From Achatina immaculata (lineage: Eukaryota; Mollusca; Gastropoda; Stylommatophora; Achatinidae), in NCBI GenBank assembly GCA_009760885.1, contig CM019691.1:28767314-28831313 (forward strand): a DNA stretch of 64,000 bases. The letters are read 5' to 3'. Below the pieces are notes generated by a model. That model made no database searches, was not told where the DNA came from, and saw only the letters and a program-made list of their open reading frames with translations. Both the position numbers and the translations under genes were made by a program. This document shows positions 43,101 to 58,100 of the stretch, piece after piece. How positions within the stretch are numbered: position 1 is the stretch's first letter; every line of letters begins with the position of its first letter.

Positions 43101-46100
43101 CCCATGGCAACATATGCCTGTGAGACCTGGACACTTAACAAGACAGGTGAGAAACACATAAATGCCTGAATGTAAATGCTACAGAAGAATTCTTCAAGTA
43201 TCATGGATGCAGAAAAGAACAAATATATCCATACTACAAGAACTTAATATTGAAGAAGGCTGGCTAGTAAACAGGATTAAACAGAGAAAACTTAAATATT
43301 TTGGACACATTGGAAGGATACATAATGGAAAAAAGAAAGAGAGGAAGACTAAGGCGAAGATGGCTGCAAGACACTGTTGATAATCTGCAAAATGGATGCA
43401 TCAGCAGCAGGGCATCTTGCTTACAACCGAGAGCCTACAGAAGAGCTGTTAGGGAAGCAAAGTTCCGCAAGGGACATGCAAATGACTGACTGAATATGTG
43501 AACACCGAGAACAAAGTTCTTGGAGTAATATGTAAATATAAAGTTGTAAGAGCACTCAAAATTACACCACAAGCACACAGAGAATAGAAGCAGAAATAAT
43601 AAATAAGCAACATAAAATAGGCAGTTTTTTTTTAAATGGCTGCATATTACCTTTCTCATTTGTCCTTTCTCTTAAATATGCTCTTAAGCACTCATTCTGA
43701 TATGACTGTTATTTGTACTAGGACAGCTTTTCAAGCTTTCACCTAGTGTCTACAGCATCATGTTTTCATCATGCTTCCACGAGTTCAAGGGAAAGCTAAG
43801 GGCAGATACGTAGCACTAGGTAATTCAATAATGTTGAACAATTTAAAACTGTAGACATGTTGCAACAGATGCTTCATTTAAAATAGAGGCTTATATAAAC
43901 CAATGATCATCAACCAGCGTGCTGTAACAGTTCTGCTGAGTGGCCTGCAAAAGTTTGAAGGAAGGTCGAAAAGAGCAGTTGTAATGGATTTTAAATTATA
44001 AAATGTCCCTTTAACAACTGATAGTGCGCCATGTTAATTTTTTCACCTTGTTCTGTATGCGATTAGTTCAAGAAGGTTGACAATCAATGGTTTAAACAAA
44101 AATAAAAGAAAAAATAAAACTAAAAAAAAAAAGAAGGTGTATACGAGGGATGATGGATAAGTTCTCGGCATAAGGTACAAATACTTGAAACACACAGTTG
44201 ATATTAGGTGCATTTGTAGATCAGGTATGGAAGATTAAACACCATGTTTCAAGAAATTAACTGCAACCAATTTTTTTTTTTACAGGCTAATGAACTGGTA
44301 AGGGGTGGCAAAAATTGAGAAAATGGATAATATTTTCATCAAGCAGTCATTCGCTACCTCTGCAACAAGGGTTTATCATCAAAGGAGATCCATGAGGATA
44401 TGGTAGAGACTCTAGGGGAGAGTGCCCCCTCTTACAGCACAGTGAAGAAATGGGCAGCTCAATTCAAACATGGAATGGAGAGTCTGGAAGATGATCCCAT
44501 CCAGGAAGACCAAGAACGGTAACCACTGATGAAACCACCAGCAGAATCCATGACATGACAATGGAGGATCGACGACAACTGAGCGGTATATTGCTACTGA
44601 GTTGGGCATCTCCCAGGAACGTGTTCATGCCATTATTCACAATGATCTTCAAATAACAAAGGCCTCTGCTCGGTGGGTCCTGAAACTTCTTGGAGCTGAT
44701 CACAAAAGACAGTGTCTCAACATGTCAAGAGACAGCCTTGGCCATTTTTCTGCAGATCCTGAAAAGTTTCTTCAGCAATTTGTGACTATGGATGAGACTT
44801 GGGTTCATCATTTTCAACCAGAAACCGAAGAACAGTCAAAGCAGTGGAAACATCATGGATCCCCACCTCCAAAGAAAGCAAGGGTGGTTCTGTCTGCAGG
44901 CAAAGTGATGGCTTCCATCTTTTGGGATTCAGAAGGTGTGCTATTGGTAGACTATCTTCAAAAGGCCAGAATGGTCACTGGGGGCTATTATACTAATCTT
45001 GTGAAGCAACCCTGGGTCACACTGAAGGAAAAGCATGGAGGGAAATTGACAAGAGGAGTCATCTTTCAGCAAGACAGTTCACAAGCTGGTGGTGGCAATG
45101 GCTGCCATTCATGAATGTGGCTTCCAGATTCTTGAACATCCTCCTTATTCCCCAGATTTGGGCCCTTTGGACTATTACCTGTTAACCAAACTCAAAAAGG
45201 AGCTAAGTGGCCGCAAATTTGCTTCAGATGATGATGTCATTCATGCTGTAGACCACTTTCTACCGGCACACGATGCTGACATTTACAAAGAAGGGATCTG
45301 TATGCTCTAGGATCGCTGGACTAAGTGCATGAACTTGCAAGGGGACTATGTTGAGACATAACTAAAAAAAGTTGTCCACAAATAATCCACTGTACCTTAT
45401 GCCGAGAACTTATCAGTCAACCCTCATATCTGAAATGCAGAAAGGGAAAGAATACAATGCAAAAAACAAAGATATCGAGTTCGATGCAAAATAATATGCC
45501 ATTCACTTCATGGAGGCACTTCAAAACAAGCATAATATAAAAGTTTAAACAGTTCAACTATAAATTACAAACTAGTCAACATTCAACAGCTTCTGTCTTT
45601 TTCAGAACATGAAATGCTGCAATGCCAACACGAAAACGGTTAACAGTTACTTCAATTTACATTTCAAACTCATGATGCATGCTTGGACTGCATGTCAGAG
45701 TTATCTCTCATGCTCAGACCTTCATGCCTCAAGGCATTAATTAAACTTACCCTGCTCCGTCACTTTTTGAAGGAAAAAAATTTAATGTTAACTCAGTGGA
45801 GAAGATACCTTAAATTCATTTTTTTAACCTATCTGTTCTTTGACCCACCACCAATGATAATGGAAAAATCTGGTCAATGAAAGCTTCTACAACTGTACAG
45901 CAAAATAAGAAAGCATAGCTAAAAATTAGAATTAGCTGAGGACAAACTTACCATTGTGTATCAAGTCTGGGGTGTTTGGCCCTTAAGCTATTAGTTAAAC
46001 AAAACATGGGTTTAGAAAGTCAAGTATGAAAAGTTCACATGCAGGAAATTTATTATTCCAATAGTTTATGAAAAAAAATCCAAATACAATTCATAAAACA

Positions 46101-49100
46101 TCTGTTTAGAAACAATTTCTTATCTCATATTTTTAATGAATCGTATATATTTTATAAATCTCATTTATAATCAAGCATTATAACTGAAGAGAGAGAGAGA
46201 GAGAGAGAGTGTGTGTGTGTGTGAGAGAGAGAGAGAAAGCTAAAATGCAAATTAACACTAAAATATCTATTGAGATGCAGCTGATTTTGAATTTTGTTAT
46301 GGATACAAACTGCATTCTCTCCTCTGTTCTGTCTTTTTTTTTCTTTATTTCTCTCTATAGTTGATTCCTTTTAAGTTTTCTTATTAAAAAAAAACAAACA
46401 AACAAAACAGGAACGGTGGAGTACACATTTACGATTTTTCAACTTATGCTTTCCTCACACAAAAAAACATAGGACGAAGAAGTGGGAAAAGATGGGAAAG
46501 TCTAAATCAACACCTATTATATATAATACGTGTGATAAGCTCTCTTAGATGTTAGTCTATGATCACTCCATCTTTGCCGCGACATTCTTCCTTCCATCTT
46601 TCTCATGTATGCAAGACATTTCTCTTTCAGTCTTTTCTTCTACGTAGTCCATCAATCACAGTCTGCTAGATTTTACAGTGGCACCTCTTGCAGCATGAAG
46701 GCTGGTTCTTGATTTATGTTGCAGGTCAGCAGTAAGTGCAGCAGCTCTCTATCAAGTGCTAATGGTGATGTCTCTTCCTTTAAATATATCAAAGCATGAA
46801 AATAAACTGTTTATGCACTCTGTCAATATCCAGTGCCATCGTTCCATTGACTGCCTGCTGCATCATGCTATTCACTGTGAGAAAGGTGTCTTAAGTTAAC
46901 TTTCCAACATTTTTTTTGCTCTATGAGAAAGATGTTCTAATTAATTTACAAACAATTTGTTCTATGACATAATCTACCTGTGTATCGTCGGCACAATGCC
47001 CAACAACTGTTTCCTGGCCAGTACTAACTTCTGGTAAAATGTTGGATCAGATTTCTGATGGTGTTTGATTTCATTGCTCACCTATGAGAAACATGAATCA
47101 TTGGAGACCACATTGGAGAAATATGTTTTCTAAACATCCAAGACAGTCACAATAAACATTAATGTGTTACTGTTTACTAGCGGGAGTGAAGACACTGTTC
47201 AATTTGGTAGTCTGAGATCCATAGCTGATATGCTAGCATCAAGGTTGGCGATCCACAGCTGACTAAGACCCTGTCCCACATCGATCAGGGCCTAGCCTGG
47301 CTAGTGGGGCAGGAAGCACCATAGCCCCATGGTGGTGGAGTCTGCTAAAGAAGTATCGGACATCCTCTGCTTTTTTTAGCCCCATTCAAGCACTGAAAGA
47401 ACAGCTGCCATAACCCACTCCCAATCCAGCACGATGCTACACCTCAACACCTACATGATATTGACTGCAAAAAAAACATCAGTTTGCAGTTCTATGGAGA
47501 CAGCAGAAAAAGAAGAAGAAGAATTGTTTAATCGCATTTACTTATAAATGAACTCATCCTCTCAAATAGCTTTCTTATTTAGTGGGAACAGCTTTATTAC
47601 TTAACGAGCAGACAGCTGTGATATTTCAGTGTGAACCTTAATCATTCAAAAACACACAGGATTAAGGAGGATAAAATATAAATTCATGTGAATTCTATGT
47701 AAAAATAATAGGAATAGAAAAAAAATTAGAATAAGATAAAATAAATGGAGCACTGCTGTGACTTGTAAGAGTGTTCAGAAGTGTGCATGGTGGAGTGTAG
47801 AGAATATTTAAATGTAGACTTGTGATGTGTGATAAGTGGGTCGTGAGGGGAGGGGAATGAGGGACTATGGAAAGGGGAGGGGTGATACAATGGCAATCTA
47901 GCCAGGAGAAGGTGGAATAGGTGATTACAGGTGGGGCAGGGGGTTTGTAAACTGATGCCGTGAGGAGGTTCTGAACTATGTGTTACAAGTGAGAAAGGAG
48001 TGGAACTTAGCGCAGAGGGAATATAATTGTGGAAGAGGGGAATGGTAGGAGTAGCTGAATTGCAAGATTAAACCATGTGGTTCCAGTGTCCCATGTTCCT
48101 GAATGTAGCGGTTCTCAAGTGCTAAGTGGTTTCTGTCATCAGCATGACATTGATTGATGGTTGTTACCAGAAAATCAGATTTGCCTCTGTGGTTGGGGCC
48201 ACTGAAATGATTAGGGACTGGTTTCAAAGCATGCTGGGTGATATCATAAAGATGTTTCTACATGCGGTCACCTAATCTGAGACCAGTTTCATCAATTTTT
48301 GTTGTCCTGCATCTTTTGCATACAATGGTATATATCACATTACGCGATTCGCAGGTGAATCCCTCATGAAGAATGAGAATAGTTTTTGGAAAAGTGATCA
48401 TTTTTGTTTCCCAGACTACAGGGCAGGTAACGCAGCAAGGGTGGTTACATTTTCTGGTGCCAACATATGCAAAGTTCTGCTTCAGGTGGCTATGGACGAA
48501 GATGTCCTTAAGATTTGGCTCACATCTGTATGCTAAAAGGGGTAGATCAGAGATGTTGCGAATATCAGGGTCGAGTTGGATTAGTGGCAGATGGGGATAA
48601 AGAATTTTCTTAACCCACCATGTGGGTGGAAAGGAAGTGCTAATTTAACTCTGTCAGATGAGGTAACAGGTTTTCTTCTGAATGCCTCTTCCTGGTTAAC
48701 TTTTTTAGATACGGTTAAATGCTTTCCAAAGGATATTTTCTGGATAGTGGTGACGACAGAAAAATTCTAATATCACACACCATGAGTCTCCATTTACACA
48801 TTTTCTACACTCCACCATGCGCACTTCTGAACACAGCCTCTTACGAGTCACAGCTAAGTGCTCCATACATTTTATTTTATTCTGTTTTTTTCACTCTTAT
48901 TTTTACATAGCATTCATGCGAATTTATATTTTATCTTCTCTCTCTATCTTTTCATCCTGTGTGTTTTTGTATGATTAAGGTTCACAGCGAAATGTCACAA
49001 CTGTGTGCTTGTGAAGTAATAAAGCTGCTTCTACTTTTTTCCTAGTTTATATATTTTGTTATCACAGACATCATAAAATTATATCATTTTGTTACTGCAG

Positions 49101-52100
49101 TGGTTTTGTGTATAGTTATATCAATCAGTCATTTGCATGTCCTTTGCGGAACTTTGCCTCCCTAACAGCTCTCCTGTAGCCCTCTCGGTTGTAAGCAAGA
49201 TGGCCTGCTGCTGGTGCATCCATTTGCAGATTATCAACAATGTCTTGCAGCCATCTTCGCCTTTGTCTTCCTCTCTTTCTTTTTTCCCATTATGTACCCT
49301 TTCAAGATGGTCTTCTCTAAATTCTCATTATGTGTCTAAAGTATAAGTTTTCTCTGTTTAATCCTCTTTACTAGCCAACCCTCTTCAATATTAAGTTCTT
49401 GTAGTATGGATATATTTGTTCTTATTTTGTGTCCATGATATTTAAGAACTCTTCGTACAGTTATATATTTAGTTTTATATCTATACACTAATTATTTTTA
49501 TTTAGTGGGTACTAGCTTTTATGAACATCCATATTAAAAAATTTAAATCTTAAGCTTGACTGGATTGTGAATGTTTCAATTCTAAAAGCATCTGAATATT
49601 TCTTTAACCCTTTTGTTACCATGTTCATCTTGAGCGCCATGACCCACTGTACTACATACTTCTGCTTGCGAGCTTTCCCTCGGTGCTGAATATTTTCTAT
49701 GTTGTCTGAAAATCTAAGAGTTATTGAAGCTCTCTGTGATTTTTTTCCCCCCATTCACCATGTCACGTATTACTATTTATCTTCTTGATGACTAAAACTG
49801 CTTCATTCAATGAGCTTTACATAAAAAAGATCAAAATATTTTTTTAATAATGTTTTTGCATGTGAAATATTTAAAAAACATGGTGTAACACGTATGTGAC
49901 ATCAGTCTTTGGGCACATATCTTGTTTCCTGTCATCTTTTATCTTTTGCATACATGTTTCCACTTTCTCAATGGCCTTCTTCCTTCGATGATTAATGAAA
50001 TACCAGTGCAGTGCATAATATTCCCAACTGGAACTCAACAAACACATGAATATGACTGATAACCCTTCCTTTCTCATGAGGCAAAAATAACATTGATATT
50101 GACTTGATGACAGCTCCCACTTGTTGAAACTAGGTCACATATAACTAAAAATAGCTAATGTGATTTTTCCCCTGTTGTTAAATGACTGCAGTAGTTTACA
50201 GTCTTGAGTAGTAAATAGCAGAACGTTGTAATAAGTTTTTAGCACTAGACGCGCAGAAATATTGGAAAGTGTTAAGACATAAATCTTGGAACATGTTAAG
50301 ACATCCTTAGCAGAAAGTGAGTTGCTACTTGGTTAGTGCATTTGATTCTCATAATAATGTTTGATGGTTCGACCAAGTCATCCCAACCGTAAAAATGGAT
50401 ACCTGAATCTTCTTGGTGCCAGTAAAGGAAGTGCTCTTTAACCGTGACGCTGCCATCATCTTCTTGTGTTCCCACCAGTCAAGCAAAATAAGGGCCTTAA
50501 CACTATAACCTCAGAGGAATGATGCTGAGTTCCTTTATTAATACAACACTCTCATGAGCTGGGCTTCAAACTGACAAGCCTGCTATCATTTCATTTACTT
50601 CAACAGGTTTCATTTACCTTGACTAGTACTGAGTACAGAGTCCGAGTTCCATCCACAGCTGGCAGAAATGGATCAAGGAGAAACTCATGGAGATTTGGGT
50701 GTGGAACCAAGGCAACCTTAGCAATCAGTGCAGTCAGCAGTAAATTCACTGAATAACTCTGATGGAATAAAACATAAGAAGACCCATTCTGATTTCAGTG
50801 CTTATAAAAATGAGCTAAAGATCAACAAACTTAAAAATGCAAAGCAGAGCTTAAACAGTGTAAAGTTTAATTTAGTGCCAGTAACAACACAGAGATAAAG
50901 CAGATAAACGAACAACAACCTGTCTCACTGGTGATCATAAAAAAGGAGATGGTCATATGTAGGCCATGTGATGAGAAGAAACAATCAGAGAATCCCAAAA
51001 CAAGCAATAAAGTGGAACACAACAGGCCGAAGAAAAAGAGGTCGAACACGTGAAACTCCAAAGAGGACATTGTTAAGAGAGGCCAGATTAGTGATGATAA
51101 CATCCCTTGATGAGGTTAAAAAGCTCGCAGAAAACAGGAAAACTTAGGGAACTACCATGCAAGTCCAATGTGACGTTTAACGGCATGGGAAGGATGTAGA
51201 AAGTAAGACTGTATAAACAGCACAGAGACCAGAGTATCTGTTCAATTTTAGTATATGTAGTGCATGAACCCATATGTAATAACATCTTGTTGGCATAAAT
51301 GCAGATGAAGTCAGTGACATCAGTAACTGAAGAAAGACAATGGTTATGGTTGGGACATGTGCTCCAGAAAAATGAGAACTCATTACCAAAAATAGCACTG
51401 TGATGGACACTACAGAGGAACAGGAGGTCAAATGAGACATGGAGAAGAATAACAGAAAAAATGCTGAGCAAGAGAGGGATCACCTGGACAAGAACAGAAA
51501 ACAAGGCGAAGGGGAGGTGTTTAGTGCATTTAGATGGGGGGGGAATGGAGAGTTGTGTGTGCATGCGTGAGAGAGAGAGGGGGGGGGGAGAGAGAGAGAG
51601 AGAGAAAATGAATAGTATGGAGACCAGAGTGTCATTTCAGTTTAAGTGAGCCCTGCTCCATTTGGTAACTTGAGCCTGTTACTAGGAACTCTAAAACCAG
51701 CTCTGGTTTTGCTGACCCTGATAGCCATATTATCACACTAACAGAGCCATCTTTGCTCGCTTCCATTCTGAATTAAACAAACTATTTAGCTTCTTTAGAA
51801 TTTTATTTCATGCACTCCCTTCACACATTCCCTTCTTACTTTGCTAGGCTCCATTCAGGTTTCTCTATTAATGTGAAATGATTAATGTTAAAAACAAAAT
51901 GTCATTCATTTAAAAAAAAAAAGAAAACTGTTAAGAAAGTATGGTAGAAACTTTTTTTTTTTTTTAAATCCCATCTGACCTGATCTAAAAGGTGAAGAAG
52001 CTTATCAAACAACATGTGTAGAAATGATCCTTCATAAAATTTCTCCATTATATATTCGGGAAGGATTACTGGTTTGTTAGGCCATGTCCAATCCTTGCAA

Positions 52101-55100
52101 ACTGTCTCCTGTATCGCAAACTGTCACAGAAAAACAACCAATGAATGCATTTTTAAAACAAATTAAGATCTGCCTTAGAAGATCAACAACATATAAACAT
52201 GCCTGAGTCTACAACAGAATATATGTGAAATTAGAGAAAAATATTTTAACCATTTTTCATTTTTATCTATTTGTACAAGAAAATTTAATGGGCGCAATTT
52301 ATCTAGTGATGCTAATGCCAAAAACTGAAAGTGCCATATCCAGAACAGTGTACTTTATGAGCACAATAATTTTTTTCCTGTCAGTTGTGATAAAATTATT
52401 TTATGGCAATGAATGACAATATATATATATATATATACATATATAAAGTGTTTAAAGAGTTCGGTGAATGATACCAGAAAACAAACAACACCTTGATGAA
52501 TGTGTCAGTACACTAGCACACTAATCTCTATTTCATAAATATCAGAAGCAAAATCATAAAAAAAAAAAGAGGAGAAAAGTGTTGATTCCTACATACCTGT
52601 TTGTGTGCATCTCTGAGGTACATATCATATCCACTGTCCGGTGTCTGAAAGGAGGACTTAGCCTCTTCAGGCAGCAAGCTCAAGAAACAGTTGACCACTT
52701 TGTGAATTTCAGACTGAACAAATACAGGGGAAGCAAATTCTGGAATGAAAATCACGCAGCCTAATTCATGTGTCAGTACTTCATAATGTTACCAGAACAT
52801 TCGATAAAAATTATGCAGTTAATGTTGTTCTTTTAGCATGGCATGCAAAACAGTGCAGTCAGCATAAACTGTTGGTATACAGTAGTAAAAAAAAACAAAA
52901 AAACACAAATCTAGTCAGTTAAAATAAGGCAGATTTACTTTTTTTAATATACTCCCTACATTTACAAGCTGAGTGCCAATAACATGGATCTTTAATGACA
53001 TACAAGGAGATCTCTGCAAATGCAGAACTATCTATAACAGAGAGAAATGAGTGCTACTCCCTTAGCTACAGCCGCCGTTATTCAACGCTGTAAGATGTGG
53101 GCAGTAAATGAGCAGACGGAACAATGACATCAGAAGAACACAAAATACAGTATTGGGGTAAAGATGTATAACTTCCATAGCCAGAAAGATAAATAATGTT
53201 TCTGAAAAGATGAACAGCATACAAAATTAACATTGTATTAAAGGGAGAGGGAATAAAAATTCTATAGGATGTCTTCTGGAGACAGTATTTTGAGAATCTG
53301 ACAATCACTAGAAAAACTCCATGCAAAAAAAAAAAAAAATAGAACAAGAAAAATTCCTGAATGAGCAAATCAAAGTAACCTGGTAAAGACAGCAAAAAAT
53401 TAAACATATAGTACCAAAGACTGAATATAACAGAAATATTTCCTGCATATATCCATGTAACAACTGATGATGGTGTACCCCTTCTTACATCCTTCCCGTG
53501 GCGTTAAATGTCACATAAGGCTCGCATAGTTGTTTGCCAGGTTTTTCTGTTCTTGGCGAGTCTCAACTTCATCAAGAGACGTTATGCCAACTAAACTGGC
53601 TTTTCTTAACAATGTCCTCTTTAGAGTCTCACGTGGTCAACCTCTCTTTTTTTAGCCTGCTGTGCTCCACTTGATAGCTTGATCTGATATTCTCTGATTG
53701 TTTCTTCTCATCACATGGCCTACATATGTCCATCTTCTTTTTCTCGTCACCCATGAGACAGACTGTTGTTTGCTCATCTGTCTTATCTCTGCGTTGTTCT
53801 TGAATTTTATGTGTACCCCTTACAGCATCCCTTACACCTTACATGCGAAAGCTGGAAAACAACTAAAGAAATAGAAAAGAAATTAGACTCTTTTGAAAAC
53901 AAATGCCTAAGGAAAATACTCTGCATCAAGTAGAATGAATTCAAGAACAATGCAGAGATAAGACAGACGACTGAACAACAACCAGTCTCATGGGTGATCA
54001 GGAAAAGGAGATGGACGTATGTTGGTCACTTGATGAGAAGAAATGATCAGAGAATCCCAAAACAAGCTATCAAGTGGAACACAACAGGCCGAAGAAAAAG
54101 AGGCAGACCGCGTGAAACTCTGAAGAGGACATTATTAAGAGAGGCCAAATTAACAGGCATGAAATCCTTTGATGAGGTTGAAAGACTCGCCGAAGACAGG
54201 AAAAAATTGGCGAACTACTTTGCGAACCCTATGTGACGTTTAACGGCACGGGAAGGATATAAGATATAAGATTACAGCATCATTATATATCTAGACAGGA
54301 TTCCAGTGCACTATCTATAATATATACTCTAGGAGAGTATGCACTTGGATAACGCAGATCTGTGCAATCCACTCCAGCAAAAATTATCTGCATCCAAGGA
54401 AGAAGTTATGAGGTTACCACCAGAACAAAAGCAGTCAACTTCATACTGCTGACAAGGCTCGTGATCTAGTATAATCCAGGATGTGAAAACAAACAAGAAT
54501 ATATCTTCCACTGCTTTATCTGCATTTGAAAACTTGCAGAGGAAGATCCCTTTGATTGTTTTGTAGCCACTGCAATGAATTACTTCCAGACTGTGCATTG
54601 CCAGTCATAGCCAAGGATGAGTTTTTTTTTTTTTTTTTAAATTTACATATAACAAGAACAGAGGAAGACAGAGAGAGAAGTTACTGGATGGGCTGTCAGT
54701 GTGGCTAGGAAGAAAGTCACCTGCAGATCTCATAATCAAGTCTCAAGACAGGGAATTGTGGAAAGAAATTATTGCTACGCCACAGTACTTGATTGATTAA
54801 CACATAACAAGAAGAATGTCTCTATCATTATAATGGAAGTCTATTAAGTCCAGCTGTCAGTGAAAAAAAAAACCCAATGGGCACACCACACAATGCTAGT
54901 CTGGAGTTATACAAATGATAACTCAAATTACTGGAGCCAATTACAAAATCTACTGAAGACCATCACAGACTGCTTTGCTAGTACATTTATTGACCCAATT
55001 TTTTTTTATAATGTTGAATAACAGCCCCAGTGTATAGCACTGAAACACTGTTTTCATCCTTCAATGATCAGATTTTTACATGTAAAGATGACCTTTCTTT

Positions 55101-58100
55101 GTGCCATTTTAAAAAAAAAAGCTTCTTTGTCATGGTTACATCTGACTTTCATATGTAGGGGATTACATAAAGGAATAAATCTTTTTCTTTTTTCTGGCTG
55201 AATTATTTATTTTACTTCTGTCTGCCATCTATTATAAAAAAAAAAACAAACAAAACAAACCTGTTTGCTTCAACTCGTATTTCCTGTTGAAAATGCATTA
55301 AAACATCTAACTTAGTGAACAACATAGCTTATCTTATCCCTCCTTAAACACGGTTAATACACACACAAAAATTATCCAACACAAAGCCTACTTTATAATA
55401 AAGCTTTGAATATCTCATGTTATTTACTGAATATTGTACTGAAAGTGAAAAACAGTCATGGTTGTATGGGCACTCACAAGTAACGCACACAGCTGAAAAC
55501 ACACTGGGCATGAATAATCTTCAAAATAATACAAAATGGTAGTATTATACTGGCCTGCTGTTACCATTTAAGACCCTCATTCTCCTCATGCTTACAAACA
55601 TTATGCATGTGTGTGTGTGTGTGTGGATGCTCATGATCGAGACCAACAGTGTAAAGTTCTCAATGTAAATAGGTGCGCATGTGCATATTGGAATTATTTC
55701 TTACTTGCTGTAATCCCTTAAAATGCCTAAATTCAAGCAACATTAACTAAAATTTAGAAAACAATGGTTAGAAGACAAATTGCTTGTGACACTAATGATG
55801 CTCACCAAGGTGACACCAAAATTGAGAGAGAGCATCATACTGCATATCAAAGACCCAGGAGAAAGATCAAAATTTGAAGTACAGTTACTAATGAATGATT
55901 ATTGCTTTTGCATTATTGTGAAGTTGAGACATTGTAAACTGAACCATCATAAGTTCAGGGGCATCTGCATAAGCTGTTGTTTATTGCTTCTTAAACACTG
56001 TGAACTGTTAAAAAAATGTATTTATTGTGTACTTTTAACACACTAGCACTATAAAACGGATCATCAAATGCTTGCTCTCCTTAAAATAGCTCTTTACCTG
56101 AGGATAGGCCTGAAGAAACAGAACTAGCAGACTGGCCAGGTGCACTAGAACTAGACAGACTGGATGACTGGCCAGCTGAACTGGGATCAGTCTCCAATAA
56201 GGAACTGTTCTTATTTTCAGCTTGAGATGCAGACACAGCACAACTATCTGGCAACACTTCTGCACCAGATGTCTGTTCATTTTCAGTTAGTAAATCCAGA
56301 GCTTGGTGACTGTTAAATGATGATGCGTTTTCAGCTGAATCACTAGCACTAACTGTCATTATGTTTTCACTATGGCTCTTGGCAGAATCCACCTGCTGAT
56401 CAGAACCTGCATCCTGGCTGGATTCTGAAGCCTTTTCTGGAAGTGCATCTGAAAGCTCTTTTTGGAAATTGTTTGGAGTCTGCTGAGCACCATTACCAGA
56501 AGCAGATGCATCTACAGGTATCTGGGGGATACCAGAATGCACTGTGGACTCCTGACAACCATGACTACTTGGTGGCTCCTTACTGATGTTCATCTGTACA
56601 GACGTAGCATATGAGCTCTCAACTGATGGTGGTACTTCCCGCAGATAGCTTCGTCCCAGAAGATTACAAAGCAGCAGACAGTGAAAAATGTGCTCATCCT
56701 CTTTCTGCAGTAGTGTGTCAAAGAGCTTCAGGGTAGCAATACAAACCTGGGAAGATTCAAATTTATGCTACAAGTTAGTATAATTCCCACCCTAACATCT
56801 AAATATGCTACTGGACAAAAGTTAAGGGCAGGTCACTAATATCAAGCATATGTTTATTTTTGATTGCTGTACTAATATTGTAAATAAATTTATTGTAGAA
56901 TCTTGATTAAATTGCATTCTCAGGCAGTCCTCAATGCAGACGGGGCATAAACAACACCAACTGTTCATCACAACAAGTGTAAAAACCATGTGCAGTAGCA
57001 TCGTCCTAGACAAAATGTTAGGGTACTTTTAAAAGAGTCAGCATGACCCAGCAGGTAATTAAATCGTGCTGATTTGTGCTGCACGTTCAAGAGGCATCCC
57101 TAGTGAACACTTCTCACCTTCCAATCATTTTTATTAAAGCAGTTTAGGGGGATTTTTGTCATTTGAAAAACACCATGCCAGCACGAAGGCATGTGAGCAC
57201 TTTGAGCATCATCGAGTCATAGCCTTGGTTGAAAGCGGTTTATCTGGCCGTGAAGTTGCACGGCATTCGGGGATGTCCCATTCTACCATCCAAAGGCATT
57301 TGGAGTGATTCTGTGCAACAGAGGAGTAGAAGACAGGCATCGTTCAGGCCAACCTTGTTGCATGAGCAGACAAGATGACAGATACCTGCAGCTGTCAATA
57401 TTTCACAACTGGACAGTAACATCTTCCACTCTCAGAAACCAGCTAATGAATACAGCAAATGTCAATGTTAGTGGCAGAACAATTCACAGGCATTTAAGAG
57501 AATCTGGCCTGGCTTCATGATGACCAGCAATAAGAATACCTCTTACTCCAACTCACCTCAGAGCTAGAGTTGCTGGTGCTGGCAGCACATCCGTTGGACG
57601 AGGTGTCAGTAGGGTGAAATTCTTTTCATGGACGAATCCCACTTCAGTATGTCCTTCAATGATGGCAGAATCCGTGTTTAGAAAAGGCCAGGGAAACGGT
57701 TCCATGACACCACCATCCAAGAGGTAGATCATTACGGAGAGGGAATCAATCATGGTCTGGGGTGGCATTAGCAGGCACAACAGGACTCCTCTCCATGTCA
57801 TTCATGGCACCCTAACCACCCAGAAATGGAATTCTGCAACCCAATGTTCAGCCTACCTCACAAGTCATGGGTGCTTGGGCAATCCTACAAGACGATAACG
57901 CAAGACCACATCTGGGTTGTATCGTAGAAGATTTTCTTCAACAGCAAAGGATCATTAGAATCAATTGGCCAGCTTGGTCTCCCATTAAGCACAATTGGGA
58001 TATCCTAGGCAGACGGGTTTCGACAAATCATCTTCCACCTGTTGATGTCACCCAGCTGACCCTTTTACTTATCTAAGAGTGGCAGGCCATTCCACAGAAT

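Noticed and set aside
44602..45114. Functional mariner transposase
   Set aside because: The frame is broken on both sides by frameshifts and followed by an in-frame stop.
55780..56046. 88-codon plus-strand open frame
   Set aside because: It lies in an FHIP intron, opposite strand, with no homology or codon bias.
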